Below are positions 44,975 through 53,894 of a stretch of DNA of 64,000 bases, piece by piece; positions within the stretch are counted from its first letter, which is position 1, and every line of letters starts with the position of its first letter. The position numbers were made by a program, and so were the translations under genes. The DNA comes from CBDCYS01 sp965226185 (GTDB lineage Bacteria > Acidobacteriota > Terriglobia > Bryobacterales > UBA6623). Location of the stretch: NCBI GenBank assembly GCA_965226185.1, contig CBDDCT010000001.1:186001-250000 (forward strand), given 5' to 3'. Under the pieces are notes generated by a model. That model did not search any database. It had not been told where the DNA came from and saw nothing but the letters and a program-made list of their open reading frames with translations.

Positions 44975-45079
44975 GGACGAGAGCGACCCCATGGGGACCG
45001 GGATAGAGGCATGTTCCAAATGCCAGCTATCCGGGTCCGCATGACCCCCCGGTTTTTGGGGGGGGGGTCGCTCTCGTCC
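44975..45079. repeat. Three-tier cruciform structure
   Basis: A perfect 16-bp outer stem (44975-44990 with 45064-45079), an inner 12-bp stem with one mismatch (44995-45006 with 45027-45038) and a short terminal stem GGCAT/ATGCC around gttccaa. It is strongly structured as DNA or RNA. A G-rich run of about ten (45058-45067) lies in the outer arm. Confidence 0.75.
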
Positions 45080-45214
45080 CCGCCTTTTTCTTTTCGTGCG
45101 ACATTGCGGGCCGATTCACGGGGGATAACCACAGCGGAATGAGTCATATAGACGAATGTGGTTGTGGTAGATCTAAGCCGAAAATCGTGTTCCACCCCCC
45201 CTCTGAGCGTGTAA

Positions 45215-47015
45215 CCTGAATTATGCACCGATTCGGCGTAGCCATCGCCGATGGAGTTGTGGCGGTAGCGGCAGTCGTGTCAACTCAGTGATTTAGCAAG
45301 TCGTCTTTTCCTCTGTTTCCCTCCCTGTTTGAGCCGCCTGCCAATCCCGGCGGGCAAAAGCGGGCGGGCAAGCGGCGTGTTCCCAGTACGTTGCGGCGAG
45401 TGCATGAAATTTTATGCATGGAGCGCCCCTCAACTCAGCGCACCCTCCACCACCGGCGCGAAGCTCGATCCCGGTGGCCCCATCGCCCGCAGCCGCCGCA
45501 TCAGCCGTTCAAACAGGCCCTTTTCCTCATAATGATCGCTGTAGCTGACACCCGTTCTGCCGGCGTGCCGCCAGATCTTGGCCGCCACGAACAGAAAGCG
45601 CAGCCGCGCCGTCGCCAGGGTGGTGTGCCGCAGTGTCTCCACGCTGGCTTGGGCTTCGCGGTTGAACAGCAGCAGCCAGCAGTTGAGGTTGTAGGCCAGC
45701 ATGGCCAGCTGAAAGTGATTGCGGTTCATGTCAAAGCGGCGCGAGGGATGGGCCGCCAGCCCGGCGTCGTTGTTGGCCTCCTTGATGAGGTTCTCGGCTG
45801 CGGCGCGCTGATTGTAAAACCACACCACCGCCGCGATCGGTTCGGCCAGGTTGGTGACAAACACGCGGTAGGTGTAAGCGCTGGTGGCAAACAGCTGGTA
45901 TTGCTCGGCCGCGCCGGCCGCGGGTTCGTTTTCGTAACGCAGCGCCAGGAAACGACAGGCCCGCGCCCAGCCCTGCGGCTGGTAGAGGAATTCGCATTCC
46001 GCATCCGCATCGCTGTGGGGCGAGGGCTTCCAGGCCGCTTGCTGCAACTGCTCGACCAGCCGCCTGGTCTTGCGCGCCACGATGACGAACTGACAAGCCG
46101 CCTTTTCATAGGCCTCCACCGCCTCCCAGCAATAAAACCCGGAATCGGCCCGCGCCAGGATTTTCTTCACGCCGTGCGGCAAAGCCCGAAAGGCGCTCTC
46201 GAGGTGGGCGGCGATCTGCCGGCCCGTGGGCCGGTCGCCGTTGCGCAACCCGCCCATCAGGTATTCGCGCGTCTCGGCCAGGAAAGTCAGTATCGGCTGG
46301 TAGCTGCGCTTGCCCTTGTTCTTGGGGTTGTAACTCTTGCGCCCGCCCATCTGGCGGCCGTAGAGCGTGTGCACGGTGGTGTCGGTGTCCAGCGTCACCG
46401 TCTCCAATTTCACCTGGGCCGCGGCCCAGACTCGTTCCCGCAGCTGGCGCTGAATGGAAAGGATCTGCTTCGCCACGTTGAGGTGCAGCGAGGCCAGAAA
46501 GCGCCACAGCGTGGACTGCGGCGGCAGACGCGTCACTTGCAAGATGCCGGTCAAGATGGGGTCGCGGGCGATGAAGCGGAGTTGGTTCAGCCGCGCAAAG
46601 CCGACATAGAGGCCCAGCACGAGGGCCAGCACAAACTGGTAGAGGCTCATCACACGGGTGATTCGTTTGTTCGTGATGGTTTCTTCCAGCAGCGCCTGGA
46701 AGCCGAGTTTTTCGAGCAGGGTGGCGACGGGCAGCAAGCCGCCGTAGGGAGTCAGATTCTTGCCGCGGAAGTGATAAGGCGTGGCAGCCCCGATTTTATT
46801 GGGCCGCGGGGCCCTCGCGCCCCGGCCTTGTTTGACGGGCCTTCGGGAGCTATGCTGTTTTCGCTTGGTAACCATTTGGGTGACCTCCTTGGGGTTGACT
46901 GGCGAAGCTGAAATCTTTGCCAGCCTACCTTATTACCCCATGTTTTCGGGGGTCCCCCAAATGGCCCCTGGCGGCTCAGCCCTCCTCCGGTGCACCCCGC
47001 AGTGCATAATTCAGG
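45215..47015 (-). mobile_element. IS1380-family element, copy A
   Basis: It has ends CCTGAATTATGCAC (45215-45228) and GTGCATAATTCAGG (47002-47015) and a length of about 1.8 kb. It is near-identical to copy B at 60230-62029. No clean target duplication is seen (gtgtaa / gtgaca), in contrast to copy B. It forms the right border of the plasmid-like segment and separates it from a kinase-like tail. Confidence 0.88.
45430..46875 (-). CDS. IS1380-family transposase (copy A, intact)
   Basis: This 481-residue transposase has the DDE residues in VTLDTDTTVHTLYG, ILARADSGFYCWEA and NQRAAAENLIKEANND. It differs from copy B at only a few positions; in copy A codon 5 is CGA (Arg), so the protein is full length from the ATG at 46875. 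Confidence 0.92.
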   Translation of the reverse strand: MVTKRKQHSSRRPVKQGRGARAPRPNKIGAATPYHFRGKNLTPYGGLLPVATLLEKLGFQALLEETITNKRITRVMSLYQFVLALVLGLYVGFARLNQLRFIARDPILTGILQVTRLPPQSTLWRFLASLHLNVAKQILSIQRQLRERVWAAAQVKLETVTLDTDTTVHTLYGRQMGGRKSYNPKNKGKRSYQPILTFLAETREYLMGGLRNGDRPTGRQIAAHLESAFRALPHGVKKILARADSGFYCWEAVEAYEKAACQFVIVARKTRRLVEQLQQAAWKPSPHSDADAECEFLYQPQGWARACRFLALRYENEPAAGAAEQYQLFATSAYTYRVFVTNLAEPIAAVVWFYNQRAAAENLIKEANNDAGLAAHPSRRFDMNRNHFQLAMLAYNLNCWLLLFNREAQASVETLRHTTLATARLRFLFVAAKIWRHAGRTGVSYSDHYEEKGLFERLMRRLRAMGPPGSSFAPVVEGALS

Positions 47016-47163
47016 TGACAAGAGGCGCAGCATGGAATACCTGGAGCTGGCCTTCAGAGAAGGGGCCTTCCGCGTGGCGACGATGGGAGTAGAGCCGCTT
47101 TTAGACGATCTTCGCGGTGAGCCCGAATTTCTTCGATTAGTGTCACGGGCGGGACTGAAGTGA
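47016..47163 (+). pseudogene. C-terminal tail of a kinase/TPR-type gene
   Basis: The frame reads EYLELAFREGAFRVATMGVE and LLDDLRGEPEFLRLVSRAGL, typical of the last TPR helices of acidobacterial Ser/Thr kinase proteins, then stops with TGA overlapping the next GTG start. The rest of the gene is cut off at the IS end. Confidence 0.55.
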
Positions 47164-47328
47164 CAAAAGTGTTTTGGTCAGATCGAGCGGCCGTGAAAGC
47201 CGTGATACCCACGACGCTAAGCCTGGGGCGAGAGTCTTGGTTTTTTGTGCGACTCGCTGCCTGTCAGCTGCTACTGGGCGGCGTAATCTGCGCCCAGGGA
47301 GTTCGGGTTGAAGACGGTCGGATACTAG
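47160..47328 (+). pseudogene. N-terminal part of a secreted O-methyltransferase, interrupted by an IS
   Basis: The GTG at 47160 overlaps the preceding stop. A hydrophobic signal (FFVRLAACQLLLGGVICAQ) leads to VRVEDGRIL, where the IS begins. Removing the IS and one TSD gives VRVEDGRILDHLAAMQRDER, in frame with the methyltransferase at 48992. The gene is thus one unit split by the IS. Confidence 0.75.
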
Positions 47329-48991
47329 CCAGGATTTCCATTTTGGATCTTGGCCTCCTCGATTCTACGTTCCTTCTCTCTTGAACGCAAGCCTTTCTTG
47401 ACCGCAGGCACGCACCGGGCCGGACCGAAGTGCTTCCACTAGACCCTTTCGTTCTCCGAAGGGGACAATTCGTCGGTCGGAAGGCGGTTTTTCAGGCACT
47501 CCTCCGAGCTTCACTCCGCAGCATCCAGATTTCGCACTCGCGAGCGACCGTTCTACCCGCTCGGCAGCGGCAGTGCCCAGATCCTGTGCAGCATGTCACC
47601 GAACAGCCTGCGGTTCAGATGCCCCTCGGCCAGCAGCAGCCAGTAATACCGCGCGTGCTTGACCAGCCGACCGCCGGTCTTCATCAATCTGTGTTGCAAG
47701 CTCGTCAGCGACCAGCTCTTGATCCTGTGCGGCAGTCCCAGCCGCCGCCACAAGTTGCCCAGGTTGTAGGCCAGCACGCTGAGTTGCAGTCGCACTTCGT
47801 TGGCCCGAAAGCGATGGCACGAAAGCCGTGTCCAGTGCGTGGCCTGCTTGCCTTCTTTAATCCATTGCTCGGCCGTGCCGCGCTTGTTGTAGAAGCGCAC
47901 AACAGACCGACTCGGCAACGTCATGTTCGTCACGATAAAACCGACGCGCGGGAACAGCTCACCGAGATGATGCTCGACCTTGGCCACGATGCGTCGCGGC
48001 TTGGACCAACTCTCCGCCTGATAGCGGAAGCTCTTGTAGCGCACCAAGGGCTTCCGGGAGGGCCTGCCCGGCGGCCGAAACAGGATGTCTTCGATCGCCA
48101 ATTCCAAGCTCTTGTTGGCCGGAATGCGAATGGCGTACTGCACTCCGCGTTCCTCCGAAAACTCATAAATCTCCGGCTTAGCAAAGGCCGCATCGCCCCG
48201 GAAGGTGACCTGTTTGCCCGCGGCCTGTTGGCGCTTGATCTCGGGCAGCAGCAACTCCTTCCAGTCCTCAGCGCTGTGCACGTTGCCTGGACGCAGCTTC
48301 GCCGCCAGGCAATCCCCATGCTGGTTGAACAACAACAGCGGGTGGTAGCAGACCGACTCGAAATGGCCGTTGTAAGCACTGCCCTCTTGCTGGCCGTGGA
48401 CAAGGCTTTCGGTCGAGTCCATGTCGAGAACGACGCGCTCGGAGTCGTCTTGCGTCTCGGCTTGCGCCACCAGCTCGCGGTTCACAGCCATCAGCCCCAG
48501 CAAGTTCTCCTCGCTCGCCAGCATCTCCGTCTCGAAGCTCTGCAGTCGCGAGGTCAGTGCCCCGCCGCGATCCCAGTTCCTCTTCGAGCCGATCAAGCGA
48601 AACGTCGGGTCAGCCGACACTCGGACGGCGTCGTTGAGGTCCTCGTAGCCTGCCAGCCGAGAGTAGACTGACTGCCGCAGCAGATCGGCCAGCGGGAACT
48701 TCTTGTTCAAGCCTTGCCGTGGGTCACTGAGATGTTCCTCGATCAGCTTCCCGAGCCCGAGTCGTTCGTCCAGCTCGCGGACGAGAATGAGCCCGCCATC
48801 GGAAGTGACACGCGATCCTTGGAAATCGACTTTCAATAAGCCGTTGAAGCTTAGCTGGAACGGCTTGTTTTCTTTTTCACCCATTGGGTGTTGATCTCCT
48901 CAGCGCCTTGAGTGCTTTCCAACCCGCATCAATAAAGGCGTCCGAGGCCACCCGATGGTTAGCAGAACCGAAACTAAAGTGGAAATCCGGG
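47329..48991 (-). mobile_element. IS1380-family element of a second type, copy 1
   Basis: Ends are CCAGGATTTCCATTTT (left) and the related inverted CCCGGATTTCCACTTTAG (right), flanked by a perfect 5-bp duplication ACTAG (47324-47328 and 48992-48996). About 1,663 bp. The roughly 200 bases between the left end and the transposase stop are unrelated to the same place in copy 2 (51536-53200). Confidence 0.88.
47553..48884 (-). CDS. IS1380-family transposase, type 2, copy 1
   Basis: This 443-residue transposase begins KPFQLSFNGLLKVDFQGSRV and has the acidic residues in VVLDMDSTES, TFRGDAAFAKPEIYE and AEQWIKEGKQ. It is about 95% or more similar to the copy at 51762-53093 by visual comparison. Confidence 0.92.
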   Translation of the reverse strand: MGEKENKPFQLSFNGLLKVDFQGSRVTSDGGLILVRELDERLGLGKLIEEHLSDPRQGLNKKFPLADLLRQSVYSRLAGYEDLNDAVRVSADPTFRLIGSKRNWDRGGALTSRLQSFETEMLASEENLLGLMAVNRELVAQAETQDDSERVVLDMDSTESLVHGQQEGSAYNGHFESVCYHPLLLFNQHGDCLAAKLRPGNVHSAEDWKELLLPEIKRQQAAGKQVTFRGDAAFAKPEIYEFSEERGVQYAIRIPANKSLELAIEDILFRPPGRPSRKPLVRYKSFRYQAESWSKPRRIVAKVEHHLGELFPRVGFIVTNMTLPSRSVVRFYNKRGTAEQWIKEGKQATHWTRLSCHRFRANEVRLQLSVLAYNLGNLWRRLGLPHRIKSWSLTSLQHRLMKTGGRLVKHARYYWLLLAEGHLNRRLFGDMLHRIWALPLPSG

Positions 48992-49541
48992 ACTAGACCA
49001 TTTGGCCGCAATGCAGCGTGACGAGCGCGGTATGTGGAATGTGAGTCAAGAGGACGGTCGGTACTTAGCGGCGCTGGTGGGCCAACTAGGGGCGAAGCAG
49101 GTTTTGGAGATTGGGACGTCCAATGGCTACTCGTCCATCTGGCTCGCCCAGGCATTGGCTCAGACGGGCGGGAGATTGATCACATTGGAGATCGACAAGC
49201 ACCGTCACGAGCTGGCTCTAGAGAACTTCAGGAAAGCTGGGTTGGAGCATTTGATCGACGCGCGTCTGGGCGATGCCCGTACGATGATCCCTGAGATTGA
49301 GGGCCGATGGGATCTGGTATTTATCGACGGCTGGCACGCCGACTATAGCACGTATTTGGAATTGATATTGCCGAACGTGCGCGCTGGTGGCTTGGTGGTT
49401 GCGCACAATGTGAAGTCCCATGCTCATTTGATGCGGGAGTTTCTGGCCGCGATCGAGAAAGATCCTACCCTCGTCACACACTTTCTCGTGGATGGGCGCT
49501 CGGGACTGTCGGTTAGCCAGAAGAAGGGTAGCCTTCCCTAG
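48992..49541 (+). pseudogene. C-terminal part of a class I SAM-dependent O-methyltransferase
   Basis: The frame contains the SAM-binding motif VLEIGTSNGYSSIWLAQALA and LVFIDGWHADYSTYLEL (motif II/III region), of the caffeoyl-CoA/catechol O-methyltransferase-like family. It would continue in frame from the segment before the IS. As it stands, the protein is interrupted, though the 49002 start would give the catalytic domain without its signal peptide. Confidence 0.75.
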
Positions 49542-49605
49542 CATCCGCCTTGGGCTCCAGCTTTGGCGGGGCGGGCACGGGGGAGGCGCCATGGGTCGGT
49601 TTAGG

Positions 49606-49640
49606 ACCCAGGGTTCCGCTTCGCTCCACCCATGGGCTAC
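49606..49640. repeat. Dispersed palindromic repeat, second copy
   Basis: It matches the repeat at 8546-8580 in reverse orientation (acccagggttccgcttcgct). It lies in the gene-free stretch 49542-50042. Confidence 0.65.
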
Positions 49641-49778
49641 GATCCAGTGCCGCTTCGCGGCTCAAAGGCTCTCAGTGAACAGCATTTATAGAGGTGTCGA
49701 TGCAGGCGATGACACGCCACCTCAAAGCGATGCGCCCTTTCGTAGTTGCCGGGAGACGGTCGTGATCCGGGCGGAATG

Positions 49779-49880
49779 AAGCCCGTCGAAACGGGCTGAG
49801 GAACAACTTCGGGAGGGCTGGTCAACCGGCCCTAAAAGGACCGGCCTAAAGCAGACCAAGCCACGTGAACGTGGCTCAGG
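49779..49880. repeat. Multi-hairpin dispersed element, copy 1
   Basis: It contains hairpins AGCCCGTcgaaACGGGCT (49780-49797), a ggctggtcaaccggcc pair, and AGCCACGTgaACGTGGCT (49859-49876). An inverted relative lies at 56600-56697. The rest of 49542-50042 has no gene. Confidence 0.7.
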
Positions 49881-50042
49881 CTTGCGGCAGACTGTGTCGG
49901 GTGTCACAGGGTTAGGGCTCGTTTTGGGTCGGTTTCCTACCTAGCGTGAAGACCAAAACGGCATCGGCTCAATACATGCACTAGCACAAGGGGGCCCAGC
50001 GGCGTGATCTGGGTGTCGCTGGCTGTCAATGAGCAGCCTCGC

Positions 50043-51125
50043 TCACAGTGCCAATCGGGGATAGGCGGTCAGATCGAGGCCGGAGCGCTCGCCGCGCTCT
50101 ATTCTCGGATAGGCGGCGGCGGCGATCATGGCGGCGTTGTCGGTGGAGAGCTTCAGGCTAGGGAAATAAAGGGGGTAGGAAATCGATGCAAATCGCTTGC
50201 GAAGTCCTGAGTTGGCCGCCACCCCGCCCGAGACGATCACGGAGCGGATGGGCTCCTGCTCGGCGGCTTTGACAACGCGTCGCATCAGTTCCTCGACCGC
50301 CGTTTGCTGAAAGGAGGCGATGAGATCGAGAGTCTGTTGCGACGTGACTCCAAGCACCTCGTCCAGACTCGGAGCGGGCGGTTCTGAATACATGCGGCGC
50401 CGCCGCAAGATTTCGTCATCCATGCCGGCTGCACGGACATAACGCAACACAGCGGTTTTCAATCCGCTATAGCTCATATCGAGCTGGTTTCCCTTCATGC
50501 GAACCCTCGGCAGAGGCACCTTCGAGGGATCGCCCAATGGAGCCAGCTTGTCGATGAGCGGACCGCCGGGATAACCCAGGCCCAACAGTTTCGCCACCTT
50601 GTCGAACGCTTCACCGGCGGCGTCGTCTCTCGTGCGGCCTAGCAAGCGATAGCGGTAATCGGCGGGCTCGGGCCGCTCGGCCATGAACAAGTGCGAGTGG
50701 CCGCCACTGGCGACCAGGGCCAAAGCGGGAAACTCGATCTCCCGGCCTCGTTGCTTTTCTTCTAGGACGACGGCGTGGATGTGTCCCTCGATATGGTTGA
50801 CGCCGAGCAGCGGGATGTCGAGCGAGACGGCCAGTCCCTTGGCATAGGTGATGCCGACCAGCAACGATCCCACCAACCCTGGGCCGTTCGTGACGCCAAT
50901 GGCATTCAAGTCACGGTAGCCGATACCGGCGTCCTCGACCGCCTGCCGGACGACCGGGACGATCGCGCGCAGGTGCTCGCGCGAGGCAAGTTCGGGAACC
51001 ACGCCGCCGTAGCGCTGATGGGTATCCATCTGCGAGGCGACGACGTTTGACAGCAAGCGGTCGCCTCCGCGGACAACCGCCGCCGCCGTTTCATCACAGG
51101 ATGTTTCTATGCCGAGCAGGTACAT
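50043..51125 (-). CDS. tsaD: tRNA N6-threonylcarbamoyladenosine transferase TsaD
   Basis: The ATG at 51125 gives LLGIETSCDETAAAVV. Metal-binding HIEGH (NHIEGHIHAVVLE) and SGGHSHLF, the late motif VSGGVAANSGLRKRF and the CTD DNAAMIAAA are present. TsaD makes the universal t6A37 modification of ANN-decoding tRNAs. A terminator-like hairpin 80 bases upstream and a short leader ORF beyond it suggest possible attenuation; see the adjacent features. Confidence 0.97.
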   Translation of the reverse strand: MYLLGIETSCDETAAAVVRGGDRLLSNVVASQMDTHQRYGGVVPELASREHLRAIVPVVRQAVEDAGIGYRDLNAIGVTNGPGLVGSLLVGITYAKGLAVSLDIPLLGVNHIEGHIHAVVLEEKQRGREIEFPALALVASGGHSHLFMAERPEPADYRYRLLGRTRDDAAGEAFDKVAKLLGLGYPGGPLIDKLAPLGDPSKVPLPRVRMKGNQLDMSYSGLKTAVLRYVRAAGMDDEILRRRRMYSEPPAPSLDEVLGVTSQQTLDLIASFQQTAVEELMRRVVKAAEQEPIRSVIVSGGVAANSGLRKRFASISYPLYFPSLKLSTDNAAMIAAAAYPRIERGERSGLDLTAYPRLAL

Positions 51126-51204
51126 CGGTAGAGGTGTGAGCCGTTGATCCTTTGACGCACATCGCCCGGCCTCTCGCCAGCGAAGAGCGGACCACAATAC
51201 ACAA

Positions 51205-51237
51205 AGCCCCCGGAGAGTTTCGGCTCTCTCGGGGGCT
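51205..51237 (-). terminator. Hairpin terminator upstream of tsaD
   Basis: The stem AGCCCCCG/CGGGGGCT extends with GAGAG/CTCTC around a tttcgg loop, followed on the minus strand by TTGTGTATTG, a weak T tract. It is positioned to end transcripts that start near 51445, before tsaD. Confidence 0.6.
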
Positions 51238-51366
51238 CACTTCCGGGGGCCCGAGGGAGTTAGCCTCAAGCCGCGAAAAGTGGGAACAACCGACTAGTGA
51301 GATGGCCGTTCCACATGAACATTGTCCCGTAGCTGATACGGGCGTCAGAACGTTCGCACGGTCGCT

Positions 51367-51414
51367 CTAAGAGTCGACCACCTCACCAGATCTAGATTCA
51401 CCACATTCACTCAT
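51367..51414 (-). CDS. Candidate 15-residue leader peptide with extended Shine-Dalgarno
   Basis: The ATG at 51414 starts MSECGESRSGEVVDS and stops at TAG. Upstream is AAAGGAGGTGATCC (complement of 51418-51432), which would pair with nearly the whole 16S rRNA 3' end. Short length makes coding status uncertain; it may be part of a small RNA. It lies upstream of a terminator and then tsaD. Confidence 0.4.
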   Translation of the reverse strand: MSECGESRSGEVVDS

Positions 51415-51447
51415 ATTCTGGATCACCTCCTTTTTTCAGCCATCACC

Positions 51448-51477
51448 ATGATACGAATCCCTGGATTGTCAAGTCAA
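51448..51477 (-). promoter_or_regulatory. Sigma70-like promoter for the leader/tsaD upstream unit
   Basis: On the minus strand TTGACT (51472-51477) and TATCAT (51448-51453) are separated by 18 bases. Transcription would start shortly before the extended Shine-Dalgarno of the leader ORF. Confidence 0.45.
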
Positions 51478-51535
51478 CAGCGCCCCTTCAGGATCCGGTG
51501 TTGACGGGCGGTGGCGGATTCATCATGGGTTTCAA

Positions 51536-53200
51536 CCAGGATTTCCATTTTGACCCTGGTACGGCGACAGTATACACCCGCGCTGCCCGAATACCACGTC
51601 TTTCCGCGCTGAACCCTGCACATCAGCTCCGGCGGCAGGCCCCAAAGCCCGTCCGTCCGCTCATAGACGTTGATGGAGCGGGCTGAACGGCGCACCGACC
51701 GACACTGCTCCCTGCGAAACCTTTTCGGAGCCAAAAACTGTTGATCCTCGTCCAGGCAACGCTACCCGCTCGGCAGCGGCAGTGCCCAGATCCTGTGCAG
51801 CATGTCACCGAACAGCCGCCGGTTCAGATGCCCCTCCGCCAGCAGCAACCAGTAGTAGCGGGCATGCTTGACCAGCCGCCCGCCGGTCTTCATCAGCCGC
51901 CGCTGCAAGCTCGTCAGCGACCAGCTCTTGATCCTGTGCGGCAGTCCCAGCCGTCGCCACAAGTTGCCCAGATTGTAGGCCAGCACGCTGAGTTGCAGTC
52001 GCACCTCGTTCGCCCGGAAGCGATGGCACGACAGCCGCGTCCAGTGCGTGGCCTGCTTGCCTTCTTTAATCCATTGCTCGGCCGTGCCGCGCTTGTTGTA
52101 GAAGCGCACCACAGACCGACTCGGCAACGTCATGTTCGTCACGATAAAGCCGACGCGCGGGAACAGCTCACCGAGATGATGCTCGACCTTGGCCACGATG
52201 CGTCGCGGCTTGGACCAACTCTCAGCCTGATAGCGGAAGCTCTTGTAGCGCACCAAGGGCTTGCGACCCGGCCTGCCCGGCGGCCGAAACAGGATGTCTT
52301 CGATCGCCAATTCCAAGCTCTTGTTGGCCGGAATGCGAATGGCGTACCGCACTCCGCGTTCTTCCGAAGACTCATAAATCTCCGGCTTGGCAAAGGCCGC
52401 ATCGCCCCGGAAGGTGACCTGCTTGCCCGCGGCCTGTTGGCGCTCGATCTCGGGCAGCAGCAACTCGTTGCAGTCCTTGGCGCTGTGCACGTTGCCCGGC
52501 CGCAGCTTTGCCGCCAGACAATCACCATGCTGGTTGAACAACAACAACGGGTGGTAGCAGACCGACTCGAAGTGCCCGTTGTAGGCACTGCCCTCTTGCT
52601 GGCCGTGGACAGGGCTTTCGGTCGAGTCCATGTCGAGAACGACGCGCTCGGAGTCGTCTTGCGTCTCGGCTTGCGCCACCAGCTCGCGGTTCACAGCCAT
52701 CAGCCCCAGCAAGTTCTCCTCGCTCGCCAGCATCTCTGTCTCAAAGCCATGCAGCGTCGAGGTCAAGGCCCCGCCGCGATCCCAGTTCCTCTTCGAGCCG
52801 ATCAAGCGAAACGTCGGGTCAGCCGACACTCGGACGGCATCGTTGAGGTCCTCGTAGCCTGCCAGCCGAGAGTAGACTGACTGCCGCAGCAGATCGGCGA
52901 ACGGGAACTTCTTGTTCAAGCCTTGCCGCGAGTCGCTGAGATGCTCCTCGATCAGTTTCCCGAGCCCGAGCCGTTCGTCCAGCTCGCGGACCAAAATGAG
53001 CCCGCCGTCGGAAGTGACGCGCGATCCTTGGAAATCGACTTTCAATAAGCCGTTGAAGCTTAGCTGGAACGGTTTGTTTTCTTTTTCACCCATTGGGTGT
53101 TGATCTCCTCAGCGCCTTGAGTGCTTTCCAACCCTCATAAATAAAGGCGTCCGAGGCCACCCGATGGTTAGCAGAACCGAAACTAAAGTGGAAATCCGGG
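51536..53200 (-). mobile_element. IS1380-family element of the second type, copy 2
   Basis: Ends match copy 1 and a perfect 5-bp duplication TTCAA flanks it (51531-51535 and 53201-53205). About 1,665 bp. The segment between the left terminal repeat and the transposase stop is entirely different from copy 1 while the transposase is nearly the same. It lies in an intergenic region and does not split a recognisable gene. Confidence 0.88.
51762..53093 (-). CDS. IS1380-family transposase, type 2, copy 2
   Basis: This 443-residue protein is nearly identical to the copy at 47553-48884. The DDE residues are conserved (VVLDMDSTES, TFRGDAAFAKPE, AEQWIKEGK), and it appears intact. Confidence 0.92.
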   Translation of the reverse strand: MGEKENKPFQLSFNGLLKVDFQGSRVTSDGGLILVRELDERLGLGKLIEEHLSDSRQGLNKKFPFADLLRQSVYSRLAGYEDLNDAVRVSADPTFRLIGSKRNWDRGGALTSTLHGFETEMLASEENLLGLMAVNRELVAQAETQDDSERVVLDMDSTESPVHGQQEGSAYNGHFESVCYHPLLLFNQHGDCLAAKLRPGNVHSAKDCNELLLPEIERQQAAGKQVTFRGDAAFAKPEIYESSEERGVRYAIRIPANKSLELAIEDILFRPPGRPGRKPLVRYKSFRYQAESWSKPRRIVAKVEHHLGELFPRVGFIVTNMTLPSRSVVRFYNKRGTAEQWIKEGKQATHWTRLSCHRFRANEVRLQLSVLAYNLGNLWRRLGLPHRIKSWSLTSLQRRLMKTGGRLVKHARYYWLLLAEGHLNRRLFGDMLHRIWALPLPSG

Positions 53201-53241
53201 TTCAATCCTCGCGTTCCGAGTCTGGGGCCATTCTTCGTATC

Positions 53242-53700
53242 GTGACGCTTCTCGCGATCGCGGCGGGTTTGAAATCGCACCCGCGGCGTAGCGTCCCAAG
53301 TTCACAGATCGAGCAGTCTGCCATACTGAAAGTGGAATTCGATGGGTCGGCCGGCAGGGTTAGGAATACCGGGAAGAACGCGGCACGAGCGATGGTCACT
53401 TATAGCGAATCGGGCGTTGAGCTGATCCAAGCGCGCGGAAAGAGCGGGAAGTTCGTTTACCAGGGCCACTCGCTGTGGCTCCGCGCCTACGGCGGGCCGG
53501 ACGGCTGGTATCTGGGCGTTCACATGTCCTCGGGCAGGCTGTTCGCGCGGCTCAGCCTCGAAAACGCGAAAAATCTTAAAGAAGCCACGGATATGCTGAG
53601 GTTCGGGTTTTTCCTGCATTCAGGCGTGGATTCGGATTTGGTCGAGCATCTTCGCAAGATCGGCTTGCTGTCGGTTCCGAGGCTTGAACCGGGAGCATGA
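53242..53700 (+). CDS. Hypothetical secreted-type protein
   Basis: From the GTG at 53242 the protein starts MTLLAIAAGLKSHPRRSV and continues with a beta-rich domain (AILKVEFDGSAGRVRNTG, FVYQGHSLWLRAYGGPDGWY). The reading frame from 53164 would include IS sequence, so the later start is preferred. The function is unknown. The upstream IS may have separated it from its promoter. Confidence 0.5.
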   Translation: MTLLAIAAGLKSHPRRSVPSSQIEQSAILKVEFDGSAGRVRNTGKNAARAMVTYSESGVELIQARGKSGKFVYQGHSLWLRAYGGPDGWYLGVHMSSGRLFARLSLENAKNLKEATDMLRFGFFLHSGVDSDLVEHLRKIGLLSVPRLEPGA

Positions 53701-53894
53701 GCGGCCTGCGCTTGACTATCATTTGACGCGTTCGCCGTCGATTGCCTATGCTGCAAGTGGTGGGTCCATCGCGCTCCCCCGCACTCTGAGGTTCGGAAGT
53801 TAGAAGGATCTGGAACTCGCATGGCGCGCGAGCCGCGCGGACCGCCTGGATGGGCCCCTGCCAAAGGGGCGGAAACTTCACTTCTAGTCCGCCG

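Noticed and set aside
45391..46911. Long plus-strand ORF (506 residues) opposite the transposase, repeated at 60406
   Set aside because: It is the antisense of the transposase; DDE motifs and homology are on the minus strand.
51418..51432. Short match to the 3' end of 16S rRNA (tggatcacctccttt)
   Set aside because: Only about 15 bases match and no rRNA sequence precedes it; the reverse strand better fits an extended Shine-Dalgarno.
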